A DNA stretch of 64,000 bases from the NCBI RefSeq assembly GCF_003046545.1, contig NZ_QAAA01000010.1, forward strand, positions 55,171-119,170. Reading direction: 5' to 3'. The number at the start of each line of letters is the position of its first letter. Position 1 is the stretch's first letter. Position numbers and translations under genes: made by a program. The DNA is from Rhodovulum imhoffii (lineage in GTDB: Bacteria; Pseudomonadota; Alphaproteobacteria; Rhodobacterales; Rhodobacteraceae). Below the pieces are notes generated by a model. The model made no database searches, had not been told where the DNA came from, and worked only from the letters and a program-made list of their open reading frames with translations. Below, piece after piece: positions 17,955 through 28,084 of the stretch.

Positions 17955-19658
17955 TTACTGCCAGCTCGCGATCAGCTCGTCGTAATCGACGGTGATCGGG
18001 GTCGGCTTTTCGTTCTCCAGCTTCGCCTTGGGCGCACCGGGCTGAGAGAGCCAGACTTCCGGGTCCTGCTCATCGTTGAGCTTGGGCCCGAGGTCGCCCT
18101 GGATACCGGCACGCTCCAGCCGCTCCAGCACGCGCTCCTGCTGTTCGCACAGGCTGTCGAGCGCCTCCTGAGCCGACTTCGCGCCCGAAGACGCATCGCC
18201 GATATTCTGCCACCACAGCTGCGCCAGCTTGGGGTAGTCGGGCACATTGGTCCCGGTCGGCGACCACTGCACCCGCGCGGGCGAACGGTAGAACTCCACC
18301 AGGCCGCCCAGTTTCGGCGCGCGCTCGGTAAAGCTGTCGTGCTGAATGGTGGATTCGCGGATGAAGGTCAGCCCGGTATGGGCCTTCTTCACATCCACGG
18401 TCTTGGAGACCACGAACTGCGCATAGAGCCAGGCCGCCTTCGCCTGGTCGAGCGGCGTGGATTTCATGAGCGTCCAGGACCCGGCGTCCTGGTAACCGAC
18501 TTTCATACCCTCTTCCCAGTAGGCTCCGTGGGGGCTGGGGGCCATGCGCCATTTGGGCGTGCCGTCATCATTCATGACCGGCAGGCCTTCCTTCACCATA
18601 TCGGCGGTAAAAGCGGTGTACCAGAACATCTGCTGGGCGATGCTGCCCTGTGCCGGGACCGGCCCCGCCTCCGAGAAGGTCATGCCCGCGGCGGCGGGGG
18701 GCGTGAACTCGGTCAGCCACTTGATATACTTCTCGATCGCGTAAACGGCAGCCGGGCTGTTGGTCGCCCCGCCCCGCGCCACGCAGGAGCCGGTCGGCTG
18801 GCTGTTCTCGTTCACGCGGATGCCCCATTCATCGACCGGCAGGCCGTTGGGTTCCCCCTTGTCGCCCATGCCGGCCATCGACATCCACGCATCAGTAAAG
18901 CGCCATCCCAGGGAAGGGTCCTTCTTGCCGTAATCCATGTTGCCATAGACCACCTGGCCATCGATCTCGCGCCCGGTGAAAAACTCGGCGATATCCTCGT
19001 AAGCCGACCAGTTGACCGGCACACCAAGGTCGTAGCCGTAAGCTTCCTTGAACCCGGCCTTCAGGTCGGGGTCTGTGAACCAGTCGTAACGGAACCAGTA
19101 AAGGTTGGCGAATTGCTGATCGGGAAGCTGGTAAAGCTTGCCATCCGGTCCGGTGGTGAACTCGGTCCCGATGAAATCGTCGACGTCGAGGCCGGGGTTG
19201 GTGACGTCCGCCCCTTCGCCGGACATCCAGTCGGTCAGGTTGCGCGCCTGCTGATAGCGCCAGTGGGTGCCGATCAGGTCGGAATCGTTGATATAGGCAT
19301 CATAGATGTTTTCGCCCGACTGCATCTGGGTTTGCAACTTTTCGACCACATCGCCTTCGCCGATCAGGTCATGGGTGACCTTGATGCCGGTAATCGCGGT
19401 GAACGCCGGCGCCAGCACCTTGGATTCGTATTCATGGGTGGTGATGGTTTCCGACACCACCTTGATCTCCATCCCCGCGAAGGGTTGGGCGGCGTCGATG
19501 AACCACTGCATCTCAGCCTCCTGCTCGGCGCGGGAGAGGCTGGAAAGATCGCCGATTTCGGCGTCCAGGAAAGCCTTCGCGGCCTCCATGTCAGCCATGG
19601 CAGGGCTGGCCATAAGCGCCAGTGCCGCAAGGGCCGTTGTGGATTTCAGGTTCAACAT
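17955..19658 (-). CDS. glpV: GlpV-type periplasmic glycerol-binding protein of an ABC transporter
   Basis: 567 aa with a signal peptide (positively charged start, hydrophobic core, cleavage after SPAMA, about residue 22). Group-1 solute-binding protein of the kind found in the glpSTPQUV glycerol transporter of Rhizobium leguminosarum: a first lobe with VVSETITTHEYESKVLAPAF, a tryptophan- and tyrosine-rich middle, and a large C-terminal part. It follows glpU in the operon and is itself followed by a stabilising hairpin. Confidence 0.9.
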   Translation of the reverse strand: MLNLKSTTALAALALMASPAMADMEAAKAFLDAEIGDLSSLSRAEQEAEMQWFIDAAQPFAGMEIKVVSETITTHEYESKVLAPAFTAITGIKVTHDLIGEGDVVEKLQTQMQSGENIYDAYINDSDLIGTHWRYQQARNLTDWMSGEGADVTNPGLDVDDFIGTEFTTGPDGKLYQLPDQQFANLYWFRYDWFTDPDLKAGFKEAYGYDLGVPVNWSAYEDIAEFFTGREIDGQVVYGNMDYGKKDPSLGWRFTDAWMSMAGMGDKGEPNGLPVDEWGIRVNENSQPTGSCVARGGATNSPAAVYAIEKYIKWLTEFTPPAAAGMTFSEAGPVPAQGSIAQQMFWYTAFTADMVKEGLPVMNDDGTPKWRMAPSPHGAYWEEGMKVGYQDAGSWTLMKSTPLDQAKAAWLYAQFVVSKTVDVKKAHTGLTFIRESTIQHDSFTERAPKLGGLVEFYRSPARVQWSPTGTNVPDYPKLAQLWWQNIGDASSGAKSAQEALDSLCEQQERVLERLERAGIQGDLGPKLNDEQDPEVWLSQPGAPKAKLENEKPTPITVDYDELIASWQ

Positions 19659-19698
19659 TGGTTCCTCCCTTTCATGAACCGGTCTTGTCCGCCGGGCG

Positions 19699-19971
19699 TC
19701 AGACCCAGCGAAACACCGCCGCAGCGTAGACGAGGCAGACGATCAGTGCGTAGGGCTGATACGCCTCCACCACCCCCAACCAGGCGAGATTGATGAAGGC
19801 CGAGCCCAGAAGCGTGATGAACAACCTGTCGCCGCGCGTGGTCTCTATGCGCAGGATGCCCCTGCGCGGAGTTTCGGGAAAGCGGATCGCAAGGATCGTG
19901 AAGATCACCAGAAGCGCCGCAATGGTGGCGAAAAAGATCGCGGTGGGCAGGGTCCAGGCCATCCAGTCCAT
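19699..19971 (-). CDS. glpU: GlpU-type small membrane protein (DUF2160)
   Basis: 90 aa with three likely membrane helices (about 7-28, 49-66, 70-88). The DUF2160 family is almost always encoded in glycerol ABC-transporter operons; its function is unknown but co-conservation suggests an accessory subunit. The loop ETPRRGILRIETTRGDR is typical. It sits between glpQ and glpV with 12 and 40 bases of spacing. Confidence 0.88.
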   Translation of the reverse strand: MDWMAWTLPTAIFFATIAALLVIFTILAIRFPETPRRGILRIETTRGDRLFITLLGSAFINLAWLGVVEAYQPYALIVCLVYAAAVFRWV

Positions 19972-19983
19972 GAGTGTCCTCCC

Positions 19984-20823
<840 letters not shown>

Positions 20824-20824
20824 T

Positions 20825-21697
20825 TCAGACACCCTCCCGTTTGTCGAGGTTGGTCATCACCGTGTAGAAGACCCAGCTGATCAGCAGGATGACAAGGAAA
20901 TACATCAGCGAGAACGCCGCCGCCGGACCAAGGTCGAACTGCCCCAGCGCCATCTTCACAAGATCGATCGACAGGAACGTGGTGGCGTTGCCCGGCCCAC
21001 CGCCGGTAACGACGAAAGGTTCGGTATAAATCATGAAACTGTCCATGAATCGCAGCAGGATCGCGATCATCAGCACACCTGCCATCTTGGGCAGCTCGAT
21101 ATAACGAAACACCTTCCACCGGCTCGCCTGGTCGATGCGCGCGGCCTGGTAGTAGGCGTCAGGGATGGATTGCAGCCCCGCATAGGCCAAAAGGGCGACC
21201 AGCGAAGTCCAATGCCACACGTCCATCACGATCACCGTGATCCAGGCGGCCAGCGAATCCTGTGTGTAGTTGTAGGCAATGCCCAGCTTGTCCAGCGTAT
21301 GACCCAGCAGCCCGATATCCACCCGGCCGAAAATCTGCCAGATCGTACCCACCACGTTCCACGGGATCAGCAGCGGCAAGGACATCAGAACCAGGCAGAA
21401 CGATGCCCAGACACCCCGTTTGGGCATATGCAGCGCCACGAAAATGCCCAGCGGCACCTCTATGGCCAGAATGATCGCGGAAAACGCAAGCTGCCGGCCC
21501 AGCGCATCCCACATCCGTTCGGAGTGCAACAGTTCATCGAACCACTCCAGCCCGGCCCAGAAGAACTGGTTGTTTCCGAAGGTATCCTGAACCGAATAAT
21601 TCACCACCGTCATCAGCGGGATCACCGCCGAGAACGCCACCAGCGCCAGAACCGGAAGCACCAGGAACCATGCCTTGTGGTTGACCGTCTTGTCCAT
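20825..21697 (-). CDS. glpP: GlpP-type ABC transporter permease (glycerol)
   Basis: 290 aa, six membrane helices, MalF-like. The EAA region reads YAGLQSIPDAYYQAARIDQA. ATG at 21697 has GGAGG 7 bases upstream; the GTG at 21700 is less likely. Its ATG overlaps the TGA of glpT by one base. Partner of GlpQ in the membrane channel for glycerol uptake. Confidence 0.9.
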   Translation of the reverse strand: MDKTVNHKAWFLVLPVLALVAFSAVIPLMTVVNYSVQDTFGNNQFFWAGLEWFDELLHSERMWDALGRQLAFSAIILAIEVPLGIFVALHMPKRGVWASFCLVLMSLPLLIPWNVVGTIWQIFGRVDIGLLGHTLDKLGIAYNYTQDSLAAWITVIVMDVWHWTSLVALLAYAGLQSIPDAYYQAARIDQASRWKVFRYIELPKMAGVLMIAILLRFMDSFMIYTEPFVVTGGGPGNATTFLSIDLVKMALGQFDLGPAAAFSLMYFLVILLISWVFYTVMTNLDKREGV

Positions 21698-22773
21698 CAC
21701 GCTGCCTCCCCTTCCACACGCCAGTCATCGGCATACACGTTGACACGCGCCGGATCGAAGCTGACGCGGGTCATGTCGGGGCCGATCTCTTCGCCTTCTT
21801 CGGCGATTATGTTGATGTCATACCCAAAGAAATCGGCCCGCACGATCTTGTGGCGCCCGACATCCTCGACCCGGCGAATCCGCACAGGCAACCCTTCTGT
21901 CGCGGACAGGCGCGCATATTCCGGGCGCACGCCGATCTCCACCTTGCCATCCAGCGCGCCATAGGCCCGCGCCATGGGAATGGAGGCCCCGTTGATATAG
22001 GCCTGCGCCCCCTCCACCCTGGCCGGGATCACGTTCATCCCCGGTGAACCGATGAAATACCCCACGAAGGTGTGGGCCGGGGCTTCGAACAACTCCTCGG
22101 GTGTGCCGATCTGCACCACGCGCCCGTCATGCATCACGACGACCTTGTCAGCAAAAGTCAGGGCCTCGGTCTGGTCGTGGGTGACGTAGATCATCGTATG
22201 ACCGAACTGGCGATGCAGCGCCTTGAGCTGAGTGCGCAGTTCCCACTTCATGTGCGGGTCGATCACCGTCAGGGGTTCGTCGAACAGCAGCGCGTTGACA
22301 TCCTCGCGCACCATCCCGCGACCAAGGCTGATCTTCTGCTTGGCATCGGCCGTCAGGCCGCGCGCGCGCTTGTCCAGAATTTCCTCCATGCCGATCATCC
22401 GGGCGATGCCCTGAACGCGGCGGGCGATGTAATCGGGCGCCGCGCCCCGGTTTTTCAGCGGGAAGGCAAGGTTTTCACGCACGGTCATGGTGTCGTAGAC
22501 GACCGGGAACTGGAACACCTGCGCGATATTGCGCGCGGCGGTGGGGGCGTGCGTGACATCGGCATCGTTGAACAGGATGCGCCCACGGCTGGGGCGCAAA
22601 AGCCCCGATATGATGTTCAGCAGCGTGGTCTTGCCACAACCCGACGCGCCAAGCAGGGCATAGGCCTCACCGTCGGCCCAGACATGGTTGAGCTCCTTCA
22701 GCGCGTAATCGTCCTCCCCCGCCGGGTCGGACAGATAGGAATGGGCCAGGTTATCAAGAGTGATCTTCGCCAT
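21697..22773 (-). CDS. glpT: GlpT-type ABC transporter ATP-binding protein (glycerol)
   Basis: 358 aa. Nucleotide-binding domain about 1-235, then a MalK-like OB (TOBE) domain. Walker A is GASGCGKTTLLN and Walker B LLFDEPLTVIDP with H-loop YVTHDQ. The signature motif is degenerate (KISLGRGM instead of LSGGQ), which suggests the two ATPases GlpS and GlpT form an asymmetric pair with one canonical site. Not related to the E. coli glycerol-3-phosphate antiporter of the same name. Confidence 0.9.
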   Translation of the reverse strand: MAKITLDNLAHSYLSDPAGEDDYALKELNHVWADGEAYALLGASGCGKTTLLNIISGLLRPSRGRILFNDADVTHAPTAARNIAQVFQFPVVYDTMTVRENLAFPLKNRGAAPDYIARRVQGIARMIGMEEILDKRARGLTADAKQKISLGRGMVREDVNALLFDEPLTVIDPHMKWELRTQLKALHRQFGHTMIYVTHDQTEALTFADKVVVMHDGRVVQIGTPEELFEAPAHTFVGYFIGSPGMNVIPARVEGAQAYINGASIPMARAYGALDGKVEIGVRPEYARLSATEGLPVRIRRVEDVGRHKIVRADFFGYDINIIAEEGEEIGPDMTRVSFDPARVNVYADDWRVEGEAA

Positions 22774-22784
22774 TCGTCCCTCCC

Positions 22785-23873
22785 TCAGGCCGCCAGAGCG
22801 TAAGCCGCAGGGGCCACCAGCCGCCCGTCCGCCCCGAACACGTAAACATGGGCCGGGTCCAGGTAGACTTTCAGATCCCGCCCCAGCGTCAGGTCATGCA
22901 CGCCATGCACCAGCCCCACCCAGCGTTCGCCATGATGGTCGAGATGGATGAACGTCTCCGATCCGGTCAACTCCGTCACGCTCAGTTGGGCGGTGAACTC
23001 CATCGCCTCGCCATTGTGGCGGGAAATCTCCAGGTGATTGGGACGAAACCCGGCCAGGTAACGCCCGTCCGGCAACTCGGCCAGCTTGCCCGCAGCGTCG
23101 GCACCCTGCCCATCCCCGAACATCAGGCGCCGGCCCGTCTTGCTGATTTGCAGGAAGTTCATCGGCGGGTCGGAAAACACCCGCGCCGTCGTCGCATCCA
23201 CCGGACGGCGATAGACCTGCGGCGTCGGGCCGAACTGCGTCACCCGCCCCTCCCACAACGTGGCGGTGTTACCCCCCAAAAGCAGGGCTTCTTCAGGCTC
23301 CGTGGTGGCGTATACGAAAATGCTGCCCGACTCCTCGAAGATCCGGGGGATTTCCACACGCAACTCCTCGCGGAGCTTGTAGTCGAGGTTGGCAAGCGGT
23401 TCATCCAGCAACACCAGGCCCGCCCCCTTCACCAGTGCCCGCGCCAGCGCACAACGCTGCTGCTGCCCGCCCGAAAGCTCAAGCGGCTTGCGGGTCAGCA
23501 TCGGCGTCAACTTCATCATTCCGGCGGTCGCCCGGACCGCGGCGTCGATCTCTGCCGCCGGCTTGCCCATCAACCGCAGCGGAGAGGCGATATTGTCGTA
23601 AACCGTCATCGCGGGATAATTTATGAACTGCTGGTAAACCATCGCCACGCCCCGGTCCTGGACACGCTGGCCGGTAACGTCCTGCCCATTCCACAGGATG
23701 CGCCCGGCAGAGGGCACGTCCAGCCCCGCCATCAGCCGCATAAGTGAGGTCTTGCCGGAAAGCGTCGGCCCAAGCAGCACGTTCATGGTCCCGTTTTCCA
23801 GCGTCAGATCCGTGGGGTGGATATGCGCCTGCCCCCCGACGGTCTTGGACACCCCCTCCAGCGTCAATGTCAT
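22785..23873 (-). CDS. glpS: GlpS-type ABC transporter ATP-binding protein (glycerol)
   Basis: 362 aa. ATPase domain followed by a TOBE domain. The Walker A is altered (GPTLSGKTSLMRL), the signature LSGGQQQRCALARAL is canonical, Walker B is LVLLDEPLANLDYKL, and the H-loop reads YATTEP, lacking the usual His. Together with GlpT, which has the His but a degenerate signature, this fits a heterodimer with one catalytic and one degenerate site. First transporter gene after glpD. Confidence 0.9.
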   Translation of the reverse strand: MTLTLEGVSKTVGGQAHIHPTDLTLENGTMNVLLGPTLSGKTSLMRLMAGLDVPSAGRILWNGQDVTGQRVQDRGVAMVYQQFINYPAMTVYDNIASPLRLMGKPAAEIDAAVRATAGMMKLTPMLTRKPLELSGGQQQRCALARALVKGAGLVLLDEPLANLDYKLREELRVEIPRIFEESGSIFVYATTEPEEALLLGGNTATLWEGRVTQFGPTPQVYRRPVDATTARVFSDPPMNFLQISKTGRRLMFGDGQGADAAGKLAELPDGRYLAGFRPNHLEISRHNGEAMEFTAQLSVTELTGSETFIHLDHHGERWVGLVHGVHDLTLGRDLKVYLDPAHVYVFGADGRLVAPAAYALAA

Positions 23874-23888
23874 GCGTTTCCTCCCCGG

Positions 23889-25481
23889 CTATTCCGCCGC
23901 CGCCCGCCTGCGCAGGTGGCCGTCGATCCATTCCTCCAGCCGCGCGGTCGCGGCCGCATCCAATCTCAGCCCCAGCTTGCTTCGTCGCCAGAGCACGTCC
24001 TCCGCGCTGCGGGCGAATTCCCGGCCAACCAGCCAGCACAGCTCCCGCTCGGTCAGGGTCGCGCCGAAATCTTCGCCAAGATCGCCCGCCTTGTGCGCCC
24101 TGCCCAGAACGTCCCAGGCTTCCGTTCCGTAAGCCCGGACAAGCCTGAGCGCCCAGGCGCCGGTCAGGAAGGGGTAGTCCTGCCGCAGCCGGACCACCAG
24201 AGCCGACGCGCCGTCAACCGGAAAATCCCCGCCGGGCAGCGGCACACCCGCCGTCCAGCCCCCCGCCACACCTTGAAAGAAAGGCGCGATTCGCTCCATC
24301 GCGCTTTCGGCCAATCGACGGTACGTGGTGATTTTCCCTCCGAACACGTTCAGCAACGGCGCGCCCGCGCTGTCCACCGTCAGGGTATAATCCCGCGTGG
24401 CGGCGGTGGCGGAACTGGCCCCGTCATCGTAAAGCGGACGCACGCCGGAATACGTCCAGACGATATCTTCCCGCGTCACCGGGCGCCGGAAATAGCGCGT
24501 GACGAAGGCGCACAGGTACTCTTGTTCCGCTTCGGTGCAGACGGGGGGCGTGCCGGGATCCGGGTGGTCCCGGTCGGTGGTGCCGATCAGGGTAAACTCC
24601 TGCTCATAGGGGATGACAAAGACGATCCGCCCATCTTCCCCCTGCAGGAAATAGGCCTTGTCATGTTCGAAGAGCTTCCTGACCACAATATGGCTGCCGC
24701 GCACCAGCCGGACACCCTCTCGCGTTTGCAGGTTCAGCCGGCCATGCAGCACATCGCCCACCCACGGTCCGGCGGCATTCACCAGCATCCGGGCCCGCAC
24801 CTCGCGCAGGGCGCCGGTATCGCCGTCACGCAAGGCGATGACCCATACAGCCCCATCCCGGCGCGCTTTCTCAACCCGCGTGCGCACGAGAACCTCGGCC
24901 CCGCGCGTCTGCGCATCACGCGCATTGAGCACCACAAGACGCGCATCGTCCACCCAGCAATCGGAATACTCGAAGGCCCGGCCGAATTCCCGCTTCAGCG
25001 GCGCGCCCTCGACGGTTCCGGGCAAGGCCAGAACCCTGGTCGGCGGCAGGATCTCGCGCCCGCCCAGCCAGTCGTAAATTGCCAGCCCCGCCCGCAACAG
25101 CCACGCCGGGCGGCGGCCTTTCATCCACGGCATCGCAAGGCTCATCAGGCGCGAGGTCGGGGTATCGCTGTCGAAACGCATATTTCCATGATAGGGCAGC
25201 ACAAAGCGCATCGGCCAACTGATATGCGGCATGGCACTCAAGAGGGTCTCCCGCTCGATCAGCGCCTCACGGACAAGCCGGATCTCGAAATACTCAAGAT
25301 ACCGAAGCCCCCCATGGAAAAGCTTGGTGGAGGCGCTGGAGGTCGCCTGCGCCAGGTCCCCCTGCTCGGCCAGCCCGACACGCAAACCGCGCCCGGCGGC
25401 ATCCCGGGCAATTCCGCATCCGTTGATGCCGCCCCCGATGACGAACAGGTCGTAAGCCTGCGGCGCTTCGGCCTGCGGCAT
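23889..25481 (-). CDS. glpD: GlpD, FAD-dependent glycerol-3-phosphate dehydrogenase
   Basis: 530 aa. Membrane-associated flavoenzyme that oxidises glycerol 3-phosphate to dihydroxyacetone phosphate and passes electrons to quinone. The dinucleotide motif is LFVIGGGINGCGIARDAA, then SSASTKLFHGGLRYLE and GGKITTYRRLAESA. The start at 25481 (MPQAEAPQAYDLF) is used; the frame runs open to 25709, but that part overlaps the GlpR operator region and glpR. First gene of the glycerol operon. Confidence 0.95.
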   Translation of the reverse strand: MPQAEAPQAYDLFVIGGGINGCGIARDAAGRGLRVGLAEQGDLAQATSSASTKLFHGGLRYLEYFEIRLVREALIERETLLSAMPHISWPMRFVLPYHGNMRFDSDTPTSRLMSLAMPWMKGRRPAWLLRAGLAIYDWLGGREILPPTRVLALPGTVEGAPLKREFGRAFEYSDCWVDDARLVVLNARDAQTRGAEVLVRTRVEKARRDGAVWVIALRDGDTGALREVRARMLVNAAGPWVGDVLHGRLNLQTREGVRLVRGSHIVVRKLFEHDKAYFLQGEDGRIVFVIPYEQEFTLIGTTDRDHPDPGTPPVCTEAEQEYLCAFVTRYFRRPVTREDIVWTYSGVRPLYDDGASSATAATRDYTLTVDSAGAPLLNVFGGKITTYRRLAESAMERIAPFFQGVAGGWTAGVPLPGGDFPVDGASALVVRLRQDYPFLTGAWALRLVRAYGTEAWDVLGRAHKAGDLGEDFGATLTERELCWLVGREFARSAEDVLWRRSKLGLRLDAAATARLEEWIDGHLRRRAAAE

Positions 25482-25533
25482 AGGCGCACCCCCCCCTTGA
25501 TTGTCGCACCTCCGATAGAAGCAGGCGATGCGC

Positions 25534-25671
25534 TTTTCGTCAACTTTTTTGTTCGTATTTTTTCGTTTAGGGGCGATTAAGACGGAAGGCTCACGCAAAA
25601 ACCTTTTATTCTGCGGCGCAGAAACCGCAAACCATGCGGCGATCGGAGTTGAAAAAACGAACATAAGCGAA
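25534..25671. promoter_or_regulatory. Probable GlpR operator region between glpD and glpR
   Basis: T-rich repeats with a TTCGT core occur at 25536-25540, 25552-25556 and 25562-25566, and the reverse-oriented ACGAA and GCGAA at 25657-25661 and 25667-25671. DeoR-family GlpR sites in proteobacteria contain repeated TTTCG/CGAAA cores. This divergent region is the natural place for control of both glpD and glpR. Confidence 0.6.
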
Positions 25672-25696
25672 GATAATTCGGGGAAAAGGAACGCCC

Positions 25697-26455
25697 ATGG
25701 CCCAGACATTCCGCCAGCCCGAGATCCTCGAAATCGCCCGCAAGGAAGGCAAGGTCATTGTCGAAGACCTGGCCGTGCGCTTCAACGTCACGGTTCAGAC
25801 GATCCGCCGCGATCTCGCCGAACTGGCCGAAACCGGGCAGTTGGAGCGTGTCCACGGAGGGGCCATCCTGTCTTCGGGGGTGGCCAATATCGGCTATGAA
25901 GAACGTCGCGGCCTCAACGCCGAGGCCAAGGCCGACATCGCACGCCGCTGCGCCCGCGACATCCCGGAGAACACCTCGCTTTTTCTCAACATCGGCACCA
26001 GCACCGAGGCCGTGGCGCGTGAGCTCCTGCATCACCGCAACATGCTGGTGGTCACGAACAACATGAACGTGGCAAATATCCTCGTGGCGAACCCGGATTG
26101 CGAAATTCTCGTGGCCGGGGGTACGCTGCGCCGCGCGGACGGGGGGCTGGTGGGCAACCTGACCGCGGAAACCATCCGCCAGTTCAAGTTCGACCTCGCG
26201 GTGATCGGATGTTCGGCCATCGACGAAGATGGCGACATGCTGGATTTCGACATCCAGGAGGTCAATGTCAGCCGCACCATCCTGCGTCAGTCACGGCGCG
26301 CTTTCCTCGTCGCGGACAGTTCAAAGTTCCAGCGCACGGCGCCGGCGCGTATCGGCGCCCTGTCGGAACTGGACGGCTTCTACACGGACCGCCCACCGCC
26401 CGCCACCGTGGCCCGGCGTTGCGCGGATTGGGGGTTGCACGTGGCAACCCCCTGA
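25697..26455 (+). CDS. glpR: GlpR, DeoR-family repressor of glycerol genes
   Basis: 252 aa. DeoR helix-turn-helix at the N-terminus (VEDLAVRFNVTVQTIRRDL, about 21-39, then LERVHGGA) and a C-terminal DeoRC sugar-phosphate sensor domain with NIGTSTEAVA and the conserved VADSSKFQR near the end. It is divergent from the glycerol operon and likely senses glycerol 3-phosphate. Its stop is two bases from the stop of the convergent peptide-transporter ATPase. Confidence 0.93.
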   Translation: MAQTFRQPEILEIARKEGKVIVEDLAVRFNVTVQTIRRDLAELAETGQLERVHGGAILSSGVANIGYEERRGLNAEAKADIARRCARDIPENTSLFLNIGTSTEAVARELLHHRNMLVVTNNMNVANILVANPDCEILVAGGTLRRADGGLVGNLTAETIRQFKFDLAVIGCSAIDEDGDMLDFDIQEVNVSRTILRQSRRAFLVADSSKFQRTAPARIGALSELDGFYTDRPPPATVARRCADWGLHVATP

Positions 26456-26457
26456 TC

Positions 26458-28083
26458 TCACCCCGCGTCCAGAAGGCTTTTCAGATCGAAGGCCGCACGC
26501 ATCAGGCTGTGCGTATACTCCTGCTGCGGGGCATCGAAGATCTGCGCGGTCGGGCCCTCTTCAACGATCTTCCCCTCCTTCATCACCATGACATAGTCCG
26601 ACATGGCGCGCACCACGGCCAGGTCATGACTTATGAAGATGTAGGAAAGCGCGTGCTCCTCCTGCAGGCCGCGCAAAAGATCGATGACCTGCTTCTGCAC
26701 CGAACGGTCCAGCGCGGACGTGGGCTCGTCCAGCACGATCACCCTTGGGCGCAGGACAACCGCACGGGCGATGGCGATGCGCTGACGTTGCCCGCCCGAA
26801 AACTCGTGCGGGAACCGGTTGCGCATCGCACCGCTCAACCCGACATCTTCCAGCGCCTGCGCGGCACGGGCGGCACGCTCCTTGCGCGTGAGGCCGGGCT
26901 CATGCACCAGAAGGCCTTCGGTAACGATTTCGCTGACCGTCATTCGCGGAGAGAGCGATCCGTACGGGTCCTGGAACACCATTTGCAGCCCGTCACGATG
27001 CTGTTTCATGGCCTGCCGGGTCAGGCCGTTGATGTCGCGGCCCAGGTAGATCACGCGCCCCGCCGCAGGCAAAAGCTGCAAAAGACCCCGCCCCAGCGTG
27101 GATTTACCCGAGCCGGACTCCCCCACCACCCCGATGGTCTGCTTCTCCCGCAGGGTCAGATCGACGCCCTTGACGGCTTTGAACAGGTTGGATTTACTTA
27201 AAAAACCGCCGGGCTTGCCGAAGGTGATCTCCACGTCCTGCCCTTGCAGCAGCACCGGCGCGCTGTCTGGCACCGGGGGCTTCTCCCCCTCCGGTTCGGC
27301 AGCCAGCAGCATGCGCGTGTAATCGGTCGCGGGGGCATGGAAGATGCGGGCGGTCGGCCCGTCTTCCTCCAGCCGACCCTGACGCATCACGTATACACGG
27401 TCGGCGAAGGCCTCGACGATCCCGAGGTCATGGGTAATGAACAGGATCGACATGCCCAGCTTGCGCTGCAACTCCGCCAGCAGGCGCAGGATTTCGGCCT
27501 GGATGGTCACGTCCAGCGCGGTGGTGGGCTCGTCCGCGATCAGCAGATCCGGATCGTTGGCCAGCGCCATCGCGATCATCACCCGCTGGCGCTGCCCCCC
27601 GGACATCTCGTAGGGGTAGGATTTCATTCGCCTCTCGGGATCGGGGATTCGGACGAGGCGGAGAAGCTCCAGAACCCGCGCGGAGGCCTGCGCCCGCGTC
27701 AGCCCGCCATGCACGCGCAGCGGCTCCGAGAGCTGATCCTCGATCGTGTACAACGGATCGAGCGAGGTCATCGGCTCCTGGAAGATCATGGTGATCTTGG
27801 CCCCGCGCAGCTTGTTCAACTGGCCGGGAGGCAGGTTCAGGATGTTCTGGCCCCGATAGCGCACCGCCCCCACGGCCCGCCCGTTGGAGGCCAGAAGCCC
27901 CATCGCGGCCATCATGATCTGGCTTTTGCCAGAGCCGCTTTCCCCCACCACGGCAACGGTTTCCCCCCGGTCGACATGGAGCGAGACACCGCGCACGGCC
28001 TCCACCTTCCCATCGGGCGTGTCGAAGGTCACATGAATGTCGTCCACCTCGAATACACGGTCCTGATTGGTCTGGTCAGTCAT
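26458..28083 (-). CDS. Fused OppD-OppF-type ABC transporter ATPase
   Basis: 541 aa with two complete ATPase domains, as in YejF-type proteins. Domain 1 (about 10-260): Walker [12 protein letters not shown], signature [15 protein letters not shown], Walker [13 protein letters not shown]. Domain 2 (about 280-535): Walker [12 protein letters not shown], signature [14 protein letters not shown], Walker [16 protein letters not shown] 28083 lies just past the stop of the upstream permease. It powers uptake of an oligopeptide or related solute with the next three genes. Confidence 0.93.
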   Translation of the reverse strand: MTDQTNQDRVFEVDDIHVTFDTPDGKVEAVRGVSLHVDRGETVAVVGESGSGKSQIMMAAMGLLASNGRAVGAVRYRGQNILNLPPGQLNKLRGAKITMIFQEPMTSLDPLYTIEDQLSEPLRVHGGLTRAQASARVLELLRLVRIPDPERRMKSYPYEMSGGQRQRVMIAMALANDPDLLIADEPTTALDVTIQAEILRLLAELQRKLGMSILFITHDLGIVEAFADRVYVMRQGRLEEDGPTARIFHAPATDYTRMLLAAEPEGEKPPVPDSAPVLLQGQDVEITFGKPGGFLSKSNLFKAVKGVDLTLREKQTIGVVGESGSGKSTLGRGLLQLLPAAGRVIYLGRDINGLTRQAMKQHRDGLQMVFQDPYGSLSPRMTVSEIVTEGLLVHEPGLTRKERAARAAQALEDVGLSGAMRNRFPHEFSGGQRQRIAIARAVVLRPRVIVLDEPTSALDRSVQKQVIDLLRGLQEEHALSYIFISHDLAVVRAMSDYVMVMKEGKIVEEGPTAQIFDAPQQEYTHSLMRAAFDLKSLLDAG

Positions 28084-28084
28084 C

